DNA of 64,000 nt, taken from Amblyomma americanum (Eukaryota > Arthropoda > Arachnida > Ixodida > Ixodidae). Where the stretch lies: contig NC_135507.1 in the NCBI RefSeq assembly GCF_052857255.1, forward strand, positions 74,214,020 through 74,278,019, given 5' to 3'. Positions 1 to 10,873 of the stretch are shown here, piece after piece. The position numbers and the translations under genes are program-made. Every line of letters begins with the position of its first letter. Positions within the stretch are counted from its first letter, which is position 1. The notes under the pieces were generated by a model. That model was not told the origin of the DNA, did no database searches, and was given only the letters and a program-made list of their open reading frames with translations.

Positions 1-175
1 TCCTTACAATGTATCGCCGTTTCGCTTGTTTAGCTATGGTGTTTACTGCTGTCCGGAAAGCCCTACGTAGTTACTTAAACTGTAAGATAAACAGTGAAGT
101 GTTTATTTATGAACATGTAGCATTAGAAGCCCTCATGGCGAAAAAGAAATGTGTCGTCGGTTATATAATTCGCTG

Positions 176-242
176 ATTGGTTGGTGGAAAGTGACGTCAT
201 CAGATCGGATGATTCTCATTGGTTGGAGCAAAGTGACGTCAT
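176..242. promoter_or_regulatory. Duplicated CCAAT-CRE module
   Basis: Two 25-bp units at 176-200 and 218-242 match at 22 of 25 positions. Each has an inverted CCAAT box (ATTGG) followed by a full CRE palindrome, TGACGTCA. Unit starts are 42 bp apart, about four helical turns, which would place both modules on the same face of DNA. CCAAT and CRE sites are bound by NF-Y and CREB/ATF factors in animals. No TATA box or coding exon is recognised close by, so a promoter or enhancer role is an inference. It could equally be part of a repeat. Confidence 0.35.
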
Positions 243-1027
243 TTCCTGTAAATGCATCAACAGCTCCTAATGCTGTCGCATTTACAACACATAATGTAAT
301 TAGGTGTCTGTGAAATTTTTACTAATTTATTAAGTCACTATTTCATTGAGTCACCTATTTACTATGCAAAAAGGAGGAGGAGGGCAGTGATACTAGCAAC
401 AGTAACTACATAGTTCTGAAGGAACGAGGGAGGGGTGGAGTCCAGATGCTCTTTAATTTTTATTTCTGTATAGAGTACCCTATTTAGTCTATTTCTCTTT
501 TCACCCCCCCCCCCCCCCCCCCCTTATATCTTTTGAGCCGTTTCCCAGTCCCGCCGTCACCTCTGCCGCCAGCGCTCTGCACTCCTTAGCTGGAAATTTG
601 CCGCGTCTGCCACGCAGTTGCGTAACATCATCTTCGCGGTTTCCCCTATTCCGGGAACGTTGGCATACGCGGTGACGACCACTGCACCGAAAGCAGCCAG
701 CGCCTCCTGCGTTACTCAGCTCCGTTCAGCCGCGTGTGACTCCGTGCCGCTAGCTTTTCTTTCCTTCTTTTCTTTTCTCTCTCTTTCTCCCTCTCTCTAT
801 CGTGTCGACGTCCCTGTGTGGTCTTTCTCTGGCGAGTTACGTGCAGTAACGCGAAGAAGCGAGCGAGGCACCTGGCGTGCTGCGTGTACTGGTACCGCGT
901 CCGAAAAGCGACATAAATGATGTACAGAACTCGATTAAACGGTTCCACGCCGTTCATGTCGTACGAATGTATGCAGTGCGAAAAGGATCAGTGTTTAGTA
1001 GAATTTTAGGTGTCTAACCTGCATTAT
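243..1027. other. Unassigned DNA with poly-C tract
   Basis: No gene is recognised. A poly-C run lies at 504-523 and a pyrimidine-rich tract at about 746-800. Short open frames here have no recognisable domain. Confidence 0.5.
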
Positions 1028-1396
1028 AGTCCAAATCAAGAGGACGAAATGGGCTTGGGCGGGGCATGCAATGCGAAGGCAAGATAACCGCTGGTCCTTA
1101 AGGGTAACGGAGTGGATTCCAAGAGAAGGCAATTAAGAGTAGCAGGGGGTGACAGAAGGTTAGGTGGGCGGATGCCATTAAGAAATGAAATTCAACATGA
1201 TAGCTAGGCGGACGAGTTGGGGATACATCTTCAAAAATAGCAACGCGAAAAACGGGAACGAAGGGCAGAAAAACGCAGGACAAACACAAGGGTGGGCGCA
1301 AGTGGCAAAGGACAGGGTTAAGAAGAGACGTGGGAGAGGCCTTTGCTCTGCAGTGGGTGTAGTCAGTCTGATGATGATGATGATGATGATGGTGAT
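1028..1396 (+). mobile_element. RTE-like LINE 3' end, degraded copy
   Basis: This segment aligns by eye with 5102-5375, the C-terminal coding end and 3' tail of an RTE-type non-LTR retrotransposon. The shared stretch covers the region coding for 'RVTEWIPRE' and the following basic segment. In this copy frameshifts and deletions break the frame. It ends in a GAT-repeat tail (about 1368-1390), as RTE-clade LINEs typically do. The 5' end is missing, as expected from incomplete reverse transcription. It is non-functional. Confidence 0.6.
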
Positions 1397-2330
1397 GAAA
1401 CACCATGAAGGGCTATGAAAGTACGCCCTGTACTAGATGTCTACGGATTAACTAAAACCAACAGGGGTCATTATACTTTATTCTTTTACCCTTTGTATCT
1501 TACTGCTTGCTTTCGTTCCTACGTTGCCAACAAAGGATGTCCCGCTCGCGGTTTTATAACCTTGGGAGCTCGTTCTGTACATGGATTGATTGCACCAGGA
1601 TGTTGTAATTAAAAAAATAAGATTTCAATTTAACGTGCGCGGCGTTTCCCATTACGCCTGCTTCTAAATGTGAGTGCCGTACGGGGGCGATATCGAACGT
1701 ACGAGCTCGTCTTCAACAGCTGAACGCAACAGCCACTCAGCAATAAACGAATACTCCACATACAGTGCATAAACAGTAATATCAATGAGGCGAACGTATT
1801 TTCGTTTGTAGTGTGGGAACTGCTTTATCTAAGGCAGGCCGTGTGCTTGTTTGATGGACGCTCAACTGAAGAAAAGAAAAAAAAAACTTTTTTTTACCGT
1901 GCGGAATATTATTTGGGAACGCCGCCATATCCGCAACCAGCAAATGCCTCGCCCTGGCGGCACAGTAACCAGCAATATATATTGTGCTTCGGGATATTAT
2001 TCAAAGTAGGGAATTAATTACCATCCAAGTCCGCCATACGTAGTCATAGCACTAAAAAAAGCCATTCAAAATATTTTAATATGCAAGAAAGTACCTCTCG
2101 GCCTCAAAAACCGAGTCCAGGACCTCCTCTTTTCGGTCCAGTCATTCCACGAGCCAAATAAAGCATTGTGAGCAGCTGTCAGGGCGAAGTCGAAATGGTA
2201 TGCAGCCCACGAAGTAGTAGGGATTAGTGCAATGTGTCTCGTGGAATTTCCCTAGTGGCGTTACGTCAGCGAATGAAAGCTAAGCCTTCCTGCGTTATGC
2301 TCCCCCCCCCCCCCTTAGCTTGGCCTTCTT
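1397..2330. other. Unassigned DNA up to assembly gap
   Basis: No gene, RNA or repeat family is recognised. The segment ends in a 13-bp poly-C run (about 2302-2314) just before the gap, a likely cause of the assembly break. Confidence 0.5.
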
Positions 2331-2430
2331 NNNNNNNNNNNNNNNNNNNNNNNNNNNNNNNNNNNNNNNNNNNNNNNNNNNNNNNNNNNNNNNNNNNNNN
2401 NNNNNNNNNNNNNNNNNNNNNNNNNNNNNN
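2331..2430. other. Assembly gap (100 N)
   Basis: Exactly 100 N residues, the usual placeholder for a scaffold gap of unknown size. Adjacency and spacing across this point should not be trusted. Confidence 0.98.
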
Positions 2431-3417
2431 CCTGCCTTCATCGTGCCGCTGAAGCCGACTTCAAGCGCCGCTTCGCAGTGAAGTCAGCGGGGGTGCATGC
2501 CTTATTCGATTCTGTTTTCTTCCACCCGACTGTCGGAGGGAGAACCTGTCCGCCGACACCCTTATGGGTATAGGCTGGAAGTGTGTCTTTCCTGCTCATC
2601 TCCAGCCCGCCTCCTTCACGTCCGTTGCCCCCTCCCCGACTCACTCCCTCTCCCACTTTCTCCCGAGTCTTTTGTTTCGCCGCCTCGAAGTAGACGCGCT
2701 CTGACTTCAGCTCTGACGTCGCGCCGTCTTCTTTTTTATTTATTTTTATTTGCTGCCCCGCTGTTCGCCTACTCAGCTCCGCCATGGCAGCACGCCACTC
2801 ATTCACGTTGCGTCGAGCGTCTTCTCTCCCTTTTTTATATTTTTGTTAATTACCTCACGCCAGCTACGTGGCCCCCTCCACGTCAAACTCAGCTCGGCGT
2901 CTTCTCTTTCGCATATGCCAGTTTTAGCACGCCGTTTACTGAGCCGTGTAAGGGAGTCATATACTATGTGCCCTCCGAGGAGAATCGCCGGCGCAGCCGA
3001 AGTACCGATTGACTGCGATATTGGCTGGTTGCAGTGTACAACTGGCTGGCCAAGCTGCGGTTTAACTACTGCTGAACCTGGTTAAGGAGGGAAAGCTGTG
3101 GTGTATCGGGCAAGTAGACGCGGCTTGACGTCTATAACGTTGAGTGCGTTCCGCTCACTGGATATGCAGCGCGCCCACCCTGCCACCCTGGCAGGTGGCA
3201 GTTAATGGTTGGTCGCGAGAGGTTGGTCACCCAGTGAACGCTTCGGCCTATTATACCGCCCTCTACCGACGAATCGAATGGTCAAAGGTCAAGGGGTGAG
3301 ACACCGTGGTGGACCACGTATGTTGAGGCCTATTATAACCACACTTGACCTCTGGCTCACTTGAAGGTCAACCGGCAACGCACGGCGAAATCGGCTTTAC
3401 CTATATTCCGTTTCAAA
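2431..3417. other. Unassigned DNA
   Basis: Overlapping open frames at 2438-3085 on both strands have low-complexity S/P/R-rich translations with no domain. The segment from about 3100 to 3400 is rich in short palindromic words such as TGGTGGACCA and TGCCACCCTGGCAGGTGGCA, and may be an old repeat. No gene is supported. Confidence 0.4.
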
Positions 3418-3716
3418 CATCATGTGCAACGCTGTGAAAGCTAGCGCTCTTGTTTACGCTGCCTGCATCCGCGACCAAAAAGTAGTGCGTTCTTTGTGGT
3501 GAGCAAAACATAGCAAATGCTTTGCCTGTAGGCTTACCACATGACACATCTGTCATGATCTTGATTAAATGCCCTCTGGCTAGTGACAACACGCTGTCGC
3601 GTCCTCGTGCCATAGAACACACGGGCACAGAACAAGCGCGGAGTAACATGCCTCCCTTTATTTTCCCGTCCGGACTATTTCCGCACCTTTCACAGCGTTA
3701 CACCTGACGTATGAAA
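3418..3716 (+). repeat. Dispersed repeat X, copy 1
   Basis: About 300 bp recognisable again at 25603-25860 plus 26085-26125, and inverted at 37803-37902 plus 34215-34361. Shared landmarks are a segment reading CATGATCTTGATTAAA, then GACAACACGCTGTCG, then CCTCCCTTTATTTTC, then CACCTTTCACAGCGTTAC. On the minus strand the third landmark carries an AATAAA polyadenylation-like signal, so the repeat may be part of a retroelement lying in reverse. The family is not identified. This copy is uninterrupted and serves as an empty-site reference for the hAT-like insertion at 34362-37802. Confidence 0.65.
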
Positions 3717-4729
3717 CGTAGTATAGCGTAGTGAAGCTTTCGCTTCAAAATGGCGTGCACGGCGTGAAGTATGATGTCGTGGCAGAAGGAGCGAATTTAG
3801 GAGAGGCCTTTACGTCACAATTTTTGAAGCCGAACGTGAGAACTCCTCTTCGCTAGTTGGCGCTGCCTCAGCACTCTAGCCCTTGCGCAGGAGACAACAG
3901 ACAATTACAGCGTAGCAGTACAGCCGCACGGTAAATACGGTGACGTGTTGCCGTTTCTATCATTGCCAGGCTTGCCCAGCCGCATTTGCCGTGCGGTAGC
4001 AGTTGACGTAGTTACCGTGCTTATCGTACGGTGTGGCTGAGGCTATCTAATCTCGTGTTGCATCTGGACGCCGGCAGCTGACAGACGCGCCGATAATGCA
4101 GACGGCGCACCTGTGCCCAACGTTGCTATAGGCTACATCATCGGTCAAAGTCTCCCATTAGTCCATCCGAAAACACGTTACTCCCCGTACACTTTTTGTC
4201 ACGCGGCTCGGACAGCCAGGGCCTCTCCTCAGCTTTCCTTCGTCCGTGCATTATGTACTATGAGGTCTTTAGCTTGGCCAGATGCGGCTTAACCAGGCAT
4301 TAGTTCTTATTTCAGTACGGCCTCCGGTATTGAATATTGTAGCTATGCTAATTATTTGCGATTGTTTCCTTTACCTGTACAAATGCGTATGGTTTATGCA
4401 CAAGTATGAAAAGCATGAAAAGCACCGTAATCGGCGTGATAGTTGGCGTCGTTTAATGCATCACAGTAGGGTACTGTTACGAATGATACCTGCATTGAAC
4501 GGTACGAGTTATGAGCTTAATTATGGTAGGAATCAATAATTGGAGAACAAGCCCGCTTATGAGCACGCAGATATCGGGAAACAAGGTATTCGGTCCGTAA
4601 CATATCACGCCTGGTTATCTGCTGGACCAAACGAGCTGAGTCTATTTTTTTTTTAAGGAAGAGCTTTTGCAGCGGTCACTGCGCCCTTGCGTCGGACTTT
4701 CAAGGTCGAAGTCAGTGGTGCTTATTATT
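3717..4729. other. Unassigned DNA
   Basis: No gene or known repeat is recognised. The only open frame of note (4282-4539, plus, 85 codons) has no domain. Confidence 0.45.
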
Positions 4730-5375
4730 AGGTGGAGTTATAGAGAGGAAAATGGCACACGCATAACGTTAGGAGACAGAAAGGCAGCAACACTGATTAG
4801 ATAATCAAACCGAGCTAATGATATTTCAACAGATATGAAGAAGAGAAAATTGATTCACGCCGGCTATATGATGCTTGGAATATATCGAAAGTAGTCTGTG
4901 AGTATGCCAGGAGTAGGTAAACGACAGCTGTATCTTGCCGGTACTCACCACCTATGGGTAAGAAACGTGGAGGCTAACGACAAGGGTTCAGCTTAAGTTA
5001 AGGACAACTCAGCGAGCTATATGGAAAGGAAAATGATAGATGCAACGTTGAGAGAGCGGAAGCGGGCAGAGTAGGTGAGGGAACAAACGAGGGTTAATGA
5101 CATCCTGGTCGAAATCAAGAAGAAACGGACTTGGGCAGGGCATGTAATGCGAAGGCAAGACAACCGCTGTTCCTTAAGGGTAACGGAGTGGATTCCAAGA
5201 GAAGGCAAGCGTAGTAGTTGGCGGCAGAAGGTTAGGTGGGCGGATGAGATTGAGAAGTTTGCGCGAATACAGTGGCCGCAGCTCACAAAGGACAGGGTTA
5301 ATTAGACAGACATGGGAGAGGCCTTTGCCCTGCAGTGGGCGTGTAGTCAGGCTGATGATGATGATGGCGATGACG
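4730..5375 (+). mobile_element. RTE-like LINE 3' fragment
   Basis: The 3' part of a non-LTR retrotransposon. From about 4960 the translation follows the pattern of the reverse-transcriptase C-terminus in RTE-clade elements: a 'LRTTQRAIWKGKMIDATLRERKR' type segment (interrupted by one stop near 5071), then at 5075-5305 'REQTRVNDILVEIKKK', 'TWAGHVMRRQDNR' and 'VRWADEIEKF'. After the stop a short 3' UTR (GGAGAGGCCTTTGCCCTGCAG) leads into a GAT-repeat tail at about 5353-5375. The reverse-transcriptase catalytic core and the endonuclease are absent, so this is a 5'-truncated dead copy. Clade assignment is from memory of family patterns. Confidence 0.65.
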
Positions 5376-6862
5376 ATGCGAAGTCGAGGAAGGTCAAGAC
5401 ATCTAACGGTAACTAACTGAAGTAGCAACAAGAGTGTATTAGTGGTCCGCAGCGCACCAAACAGCAAAACGAAAAAAATATTGCAGAGATTTCCGTCGCT
5501 TTAGACTTGATAGCTGCTTTGCCAGAAAAGATCGCTGTATTGCCCGCCCCGCGTCCCTTTTTTCTCGTATAGGTACTACCTGACAGCGCACTGTTCCTGA
5601 GCACAGTTTTATGCTCATGCAAGCGCTGTTGCACGCTTTGTTGAAAATTCTATCGCGTCACTGAGCTGTGTGCCGTGCTTCGATGTAGCCAGTGCCACGT
5701 GACCACAATCTACGCAACGTGACTTGAGATGGAATGATGAGGGAATGCGACAGGAATCTAGTAGCTGTTGCGCACAGAATGACCGCGCGGTGCGCACAAG
5801 GCTTCGCAACGTCGAGTGTCTATTGCATCATGCTTCGGCTTACATCTAGTTGGACTAGTTAAGAAAGCTCGCGTTTCATTAATTCCGTCTACGCTTTACT
5901 CCAGCCCGATGAGACCTGAACGTTCGCTTGCATCGTCTGGGCACTTGGATAGCTCAAGCTGTTGACAGGTACAGTCTTGGTCAGAAGTCTTCAGGCCACA
6001 GTCTTCAGCTGCAGCGAAATGAATGTCCCAAGAATAATTCATGTAGCGGACCATTCAAAACACAAGTCACGCAGGAAGCTTGTCTACCGCAAGAAGAAAC
6101 CTTCTGCTAGCATTTCAAGGTCACTCGGTATTTAATAGTGCCGCAATGGCTCTGTTATGCGGCTGAATCGAAAAGCCCCTGGACTAGACACTTTTGACCA
6201 AGACTGTACATTACGAAGAATGTTTCTAGTGTTCGTCAGCCGCACGATTGCTTCGAGCCTAGAGGGTCAAACAGTTTGGCGGTCGATGTTCATTTACGCC
6301 TGTTTACAAGCCCAGCTTTCTTGCACAATTACTTTTGATGGTAAGGCAACTGTGGGGTATTGTAAGATACTGTTATGAATGTACATATTTATGGGAATTC
6401 TCTAACCTTCCGAAGTCATAATACCTTGCTTTTAGTTTGTCCTGGGCTGGCACTGAATTGTTAAGAAAGGCATATAAAATCATTGTAGTGCGTTTTTGGC
6501 AATAAACAGCAGAAGATTATCGAAGCGTCCCGAGGAGGGATCTGCGGGTATGTTGAATGTTACGGTGCAGTCAACGACACGCGAAAAAAATGCGTTCATA
6601 AACAGCATCCTGTTCAAAAAATGTTGTAGTCATGTATTTTAGGCGTGATGCATTCTGTGACTCCCCGTGTGGTGAGACAGAAATCTTGTTTGAATATTGG
6701 CGAAGCTTCAGCGAAAGGTTGCGCGATTTAGTAAAGCATGACAACTAATGGTTTCGTTGCTTGCATTCGACAATTTCCGCCTCCGCTGCCCGAGCGTATA
6801 TGGGCCTCGTAAGTGGTAGCGTTGCCTATTTGTATATTAACTCATGCCAGGGCTATTTTAAG
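5376..6862. other. Unassigned DNA with LTR-like signals
   Basis: No gene is recognised. At 6472-6506 a TATAAAA box is followed within about 30 bp by an AATAAA signal, a spacing typical of some LTRs, with a TGTTATGAATG start candidate near 6371. No matching 3' end or target duplication was found, so an LTR is not called. Confidence 0.4.
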
Positions 6863-6896
6863 CTAACGTGTACATGTTTCCTTTTTGCAGGTGAGT
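6862..6896 (+). promoter_or_regulatory. Candidate recursive splice site
   Basis: A branch-point-like GCTAACG (about 6862-6868) lies about 25 nt upstream of a pyrimidine tract ending in TTTTTGCAG, directly followed at 6891 by GTGAGT. This puts a strong 3' splice site and a strong 5' splice site back to back, the structure of a ratchet point (zero-length exon) used to remove long introns stepwise in insects and vertebrates. Whether a plus-strand intron spans this region is unknown. Confidence 0.35.
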
Positions 6897-7019
6897 TGCT
6901 TCCGTTCCCTCGTGGCATGCCCAGTGGCTGGATTGTTAACCAGCAGGGAATACCACGAACGCCGGCCTGTCAGCTGTCAAGCAAGTACCACACGTCGCGT
7001 TACCTCTGCGCTACTAATT

Positions 7020-7138
7020 CTACACTCTAAACACAAAGTAGTAAATAAGGAGTAAGCTGTACTCCCTTGTACAAGTGCGCTAGAGGCCAGCATACTCATT
7101 TTTACTCCTGTACAGGCGTATTCGTGTTTAGAGTGTAG
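7020..7138. mobile_element. 119-bp MITE with 15-bp perfect TIRs
   Basis: CTACACTCTAAACAC at 7020-7034 is exactly inverted at 7124-7138. ATT trinucleotides flank both ends (7017-7019 and 7139-7141) and may be a 3-bp target duplication. The interior is non-coding. It is a non-autonomous DNA transposon. Superfamily is not assigned. Confidence 0.7.
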
Positions 7139-7189
7139 ATTCACCCTGTGTACACGGTGAACTTGTGTTCCGCAGCTATTATACCAGGT

Positions 7190-7850
7190 ACTTCAAGAAG
7201 GTTGATCACTAATTTTTAAAAATAAGGTTTTTATGGTAAAGAGAAGTTTTTTTCGGAATAGTAATACCAGTGTTGGCGGACGTCAAAAAAAAATCAGGCG
7301 AATTATTTTAACTAGTTAAGTGATCAACTAAGTAAAAATAGTTAACTTTTTAACTATTGCCGTTAGGCACGTGCACCTGGTTGAAAATGGAGATTTGTAG
7401 CCGGTCGTTAGTAATAGCCATATCCGTTTTTGGAATTTCGAAAACGCGATTACCCTTGTCGCTGTGACTCGACAACATTTTGCTACATCGTGCCAAAATA
7501 CGTGCGCTTTCGAAAAGCATGCAGGCAAAGCAACCACTCCAGTGCACGTAACTAGTCGAAATAGCCAAATTTTGTCGAACCACAGCTCCAATGGTAGTCA
7601 CGTTTTTAAAATTCTAAAATATCATTTGCATATTACTAACGACCGGCTACAAATATTTAATTGCAGTTAGGTACCTATCTGTAATAGTTAAAAAGTTAAC
7701 TACTTGAATTAGATTAATCACCAAACTAATTAAAACTATTCGGCGGTTTTTCTGGCGTCCGCCAACTGGTATTGCTATGCCGCAAATAGCTTCTCTTTAC
7801 CTAAAAAAGCCTATTTTAAAAATTATGTAAAGTCTTAAGTGAAACACCCT
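7190..7850. mobile_element. Fold-back element, about 660 bp
   Basis: The left part (7190-7430) is an imperfect inverted copy of the right part (7600-7850). Landmarks shared in inverted orientation are GGTAAAGAGAAG, ACCAGT(G)TTGGCGGACG, AGTTAACTTTTTAACTATT and ATTTGTAGCCGGTCGTTAGTAATA. The right end reads AGGGTGTTTCACTTAAG on the minus strand. No transposase is encoded. It is best read as a long-TIR or fold-back DNA transposon. Target duplications were not found because the left end has diverged. Confidence 0.7.
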
Positions 7851-9079
<1,229 letters not shown>

Positions 9080-9243
9080 GTATATCTCTTTATGGTGTTT
9101 TCCTCTGGGAAGCCTTAAAAATTAAGAATTCTGCACTTGGACGGATTTAAAATCATGATTGCGCCCCACCAAGCCTGCTAACAACTGATGGATACGTTGA
9201 TCGTGGAAAATGGCTGCAAACTGAGTGCGTAAGCACTAATTTC

Positions 9244-9320
9244 TATTCATTCATTCATTCATTCATTCATTCATTCATTCATTCATTCATTCATTCATTC
9301 ATTCATTCATTCATTCATTG
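9244..9320. repeat. (ATTC)n microsatellite
   Basis: A pure tetranucleotide run of about 77 bp. The same motif recurs at 47111-47165. Confidence 0.97.
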
Positions 9321-9404
9321 TCCTACAGCGCGGTTAGGCAATGCAGTAAGGGGGCATATATTACAAAGCAAGATACAATCATAAATGTAGCAAATATCAC
9401 AATG

Positions 9405-9636
9405 AGCCGCCGCCGTGGCTGAGTAGTTATGGCGCTGGGCTGCCGGCCCGAAAGACGCGGGTTCGATCCCGGCCGCGGCGGTCGCATTTCGATGGAGGCG
9501 AAATTCTAGAGGCCCGTGTACTGTGCGATGTCAGTCTACGTTCAAGAACCCCAGGTGGCCGAAATTTCCGGAGCCCTTCACTACGGCGTCTCTCAGCCTG
9601 AGTTGCTTTGGGACGCTAAACCCCTATAAACTAAAC
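9405..9636 (+). mobile_element. tRNA-derived SINE, type A, full length
   Basis: A 232-bp SINE with a perfect 14-bp target duplication, CAAATATCACAATG, at 9391-9404 and 9637-9650. The first 75 bp are tRNA-like: A box near TGGCTGAGTAG, B box GGTTCGATCCC, and end segments that can still pair as an acceptor stem. The body follows (CCCGTGTACTGTGCGATGTCAG, then CACTACGGCGTCTCTC), and the 3' end reads GGGACGCTAAACCCCTATAAA. RNA polymerase III would transcribe it from the internal promoter, and a LINE would supply reverse transcriptase. It resembles the tick Ruka SINE as remembered. 'Type A' here means the GTTAAACCCCCATAAA-like 3' end. Confidence 0.9.
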
Positions 9637-9650
9637 CAAATATCACAATG

Positions 9651-10296
9651 CCTCTTGACAATACACGACTGCACGACTGCAGTACACAATTTATCAACTC
9701 AAAACTCGGCAAACACAGGGCAGCCATTGACCTTACACACTGCTTTAAAGGAAATAATAAAAGAAAGAAGCCTCCAAGAGAGATAAAGCCCTAAGCCTCC
9801 CCCCCCCCCCTTTACGCAATAATTAGTGCGTGAGCACTAATCCGATGTGTACCAACCCCTAGCAAAATCATCCGTTGTCTTTTGCCTTGCCTGTTCGCAG
9901 CTGGCCTACCGCAAGCGTTCCGTTGGTTGGTTGGCCTCAAACAATGCTGGCACATACCCACTACGGGGGAGCGGCCAGGACACTGGCGGTTAATTGCTGG
10001 AAACAGGAAAGTTTTGGCGCTCCGTTATTGTGGTTGTTTTTCCCCTCACAAAATGGCACATACCCACAAGAGGGATTGGCCATAACCAGGCGGTGACTAC
10101 CGCGGCACTGCCCGCTCATCGTCGTCTTCTACGCGGCAGAAACCCGCGCTTTCGTACTGATTGGAATGTAGTAAACATTCTCTGTAGTTTTTACGTAAGT
10201 ATTCCATATATGAAACATCAATCTGTCTTATATGCGAGAACTCTATTCGAGGCCAGTAGGCTAAAGCCCATAGTCAAAAGGAACGCTTGATCTGCT
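9651..10296. other. Unassigned DNA
   Basis: No gene is recognised. Two imperfect copies of a motif containing GGCACATACCCAC occur at about 9948-9963 and 10041-10070, a short local duplication. Confidence 0.4.
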
Positions 10297-10485
10297 TAGG
10301 TAGGTAGGTAAACTCTTTTATTGCGCCCAAAAACAGGGGACCAGTCAAAGGACCGGTTGCGCTGACTTAGAGGAGGTCGGCGGGGATCCTTTGGGATGCC
10401 GCGGCCTCCACCGCGCGCTGGATAAGCCAGCGTTGGTCTGCTGGCTTGGAAGTACACAGGAGAGACAGACCTGTTGGTCATCCAT
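10297..10485 (-). mobile_element. Possible LINE 3' end
   Basis: Read on the minus strand, a GC-rich segment ends in an AATAAA signal (10317-10322) followed by a short ACCT tandem repeat (10297-10310). A polyadenylation signal just before a simple tandem tail is typical of a LINE 3' end. No reverse-transcriptase homology is visible in this short fragment, so the family is unknown. Confidence 0.35.
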
Positions 10486-10644
10486 CGAGTGCGATTGAAA
10501 GCAAGTACTCCTCAAGGAAGCGGGAGGGCAAGTGAAATAATTAGAGTTAATATCAGCGTTATATCAGTACGGAATGTGTTCTGTATCTGCCTTGATCTCC
10601 GAGCACTTGGTTTAATGAGCTCTTCCGGAGTTGCAGAGCTGTAT

Positions 10645-10873
10645 TGTCGGATACAACTCAAGAACTCAGCGGCTCGTCAGAGGACCCCCTTCCAGCCAAT
10701 GGCGTCGGCCAATTCTCATGATCCTGCTTGCGTGACAATGCAGGGAGCGGCGCCACAATGGAGATGGTGGTCTATTCCCAACCATAGAGGGAAGTGACTA
10801 TCCCCTTTCATCTACCGCTCCCTGCTTTGTCACACTAGCAGGGTGGTTAGTATCGGCCGACGCCACTGGCTGG
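10645..10873. mobile_element. MITE family 'TAGTCGG', copy 1
   Basis: The left TIR begins TGTCGGATACAACTCAAGAAC and runs through CCAGCCAATGGCGTCGGCC to GACAATGCAGGGAGCGG. The right half begins CTCCCTGCTTTGTCACACTAGCAGG and stops after CGACGCCACTGGCTGG, so the last part of the right TIR is lost. No coding capacity. The full structure is seen in the copy at 14765-15297. Confidence 0.7.

Noticed and set aside
9405..9480. Genuine tRNA gene
   Set aside because: The tRNA-like part is followed by a SINE body and flanked by a target duplication, and the same head recurs in other copies.
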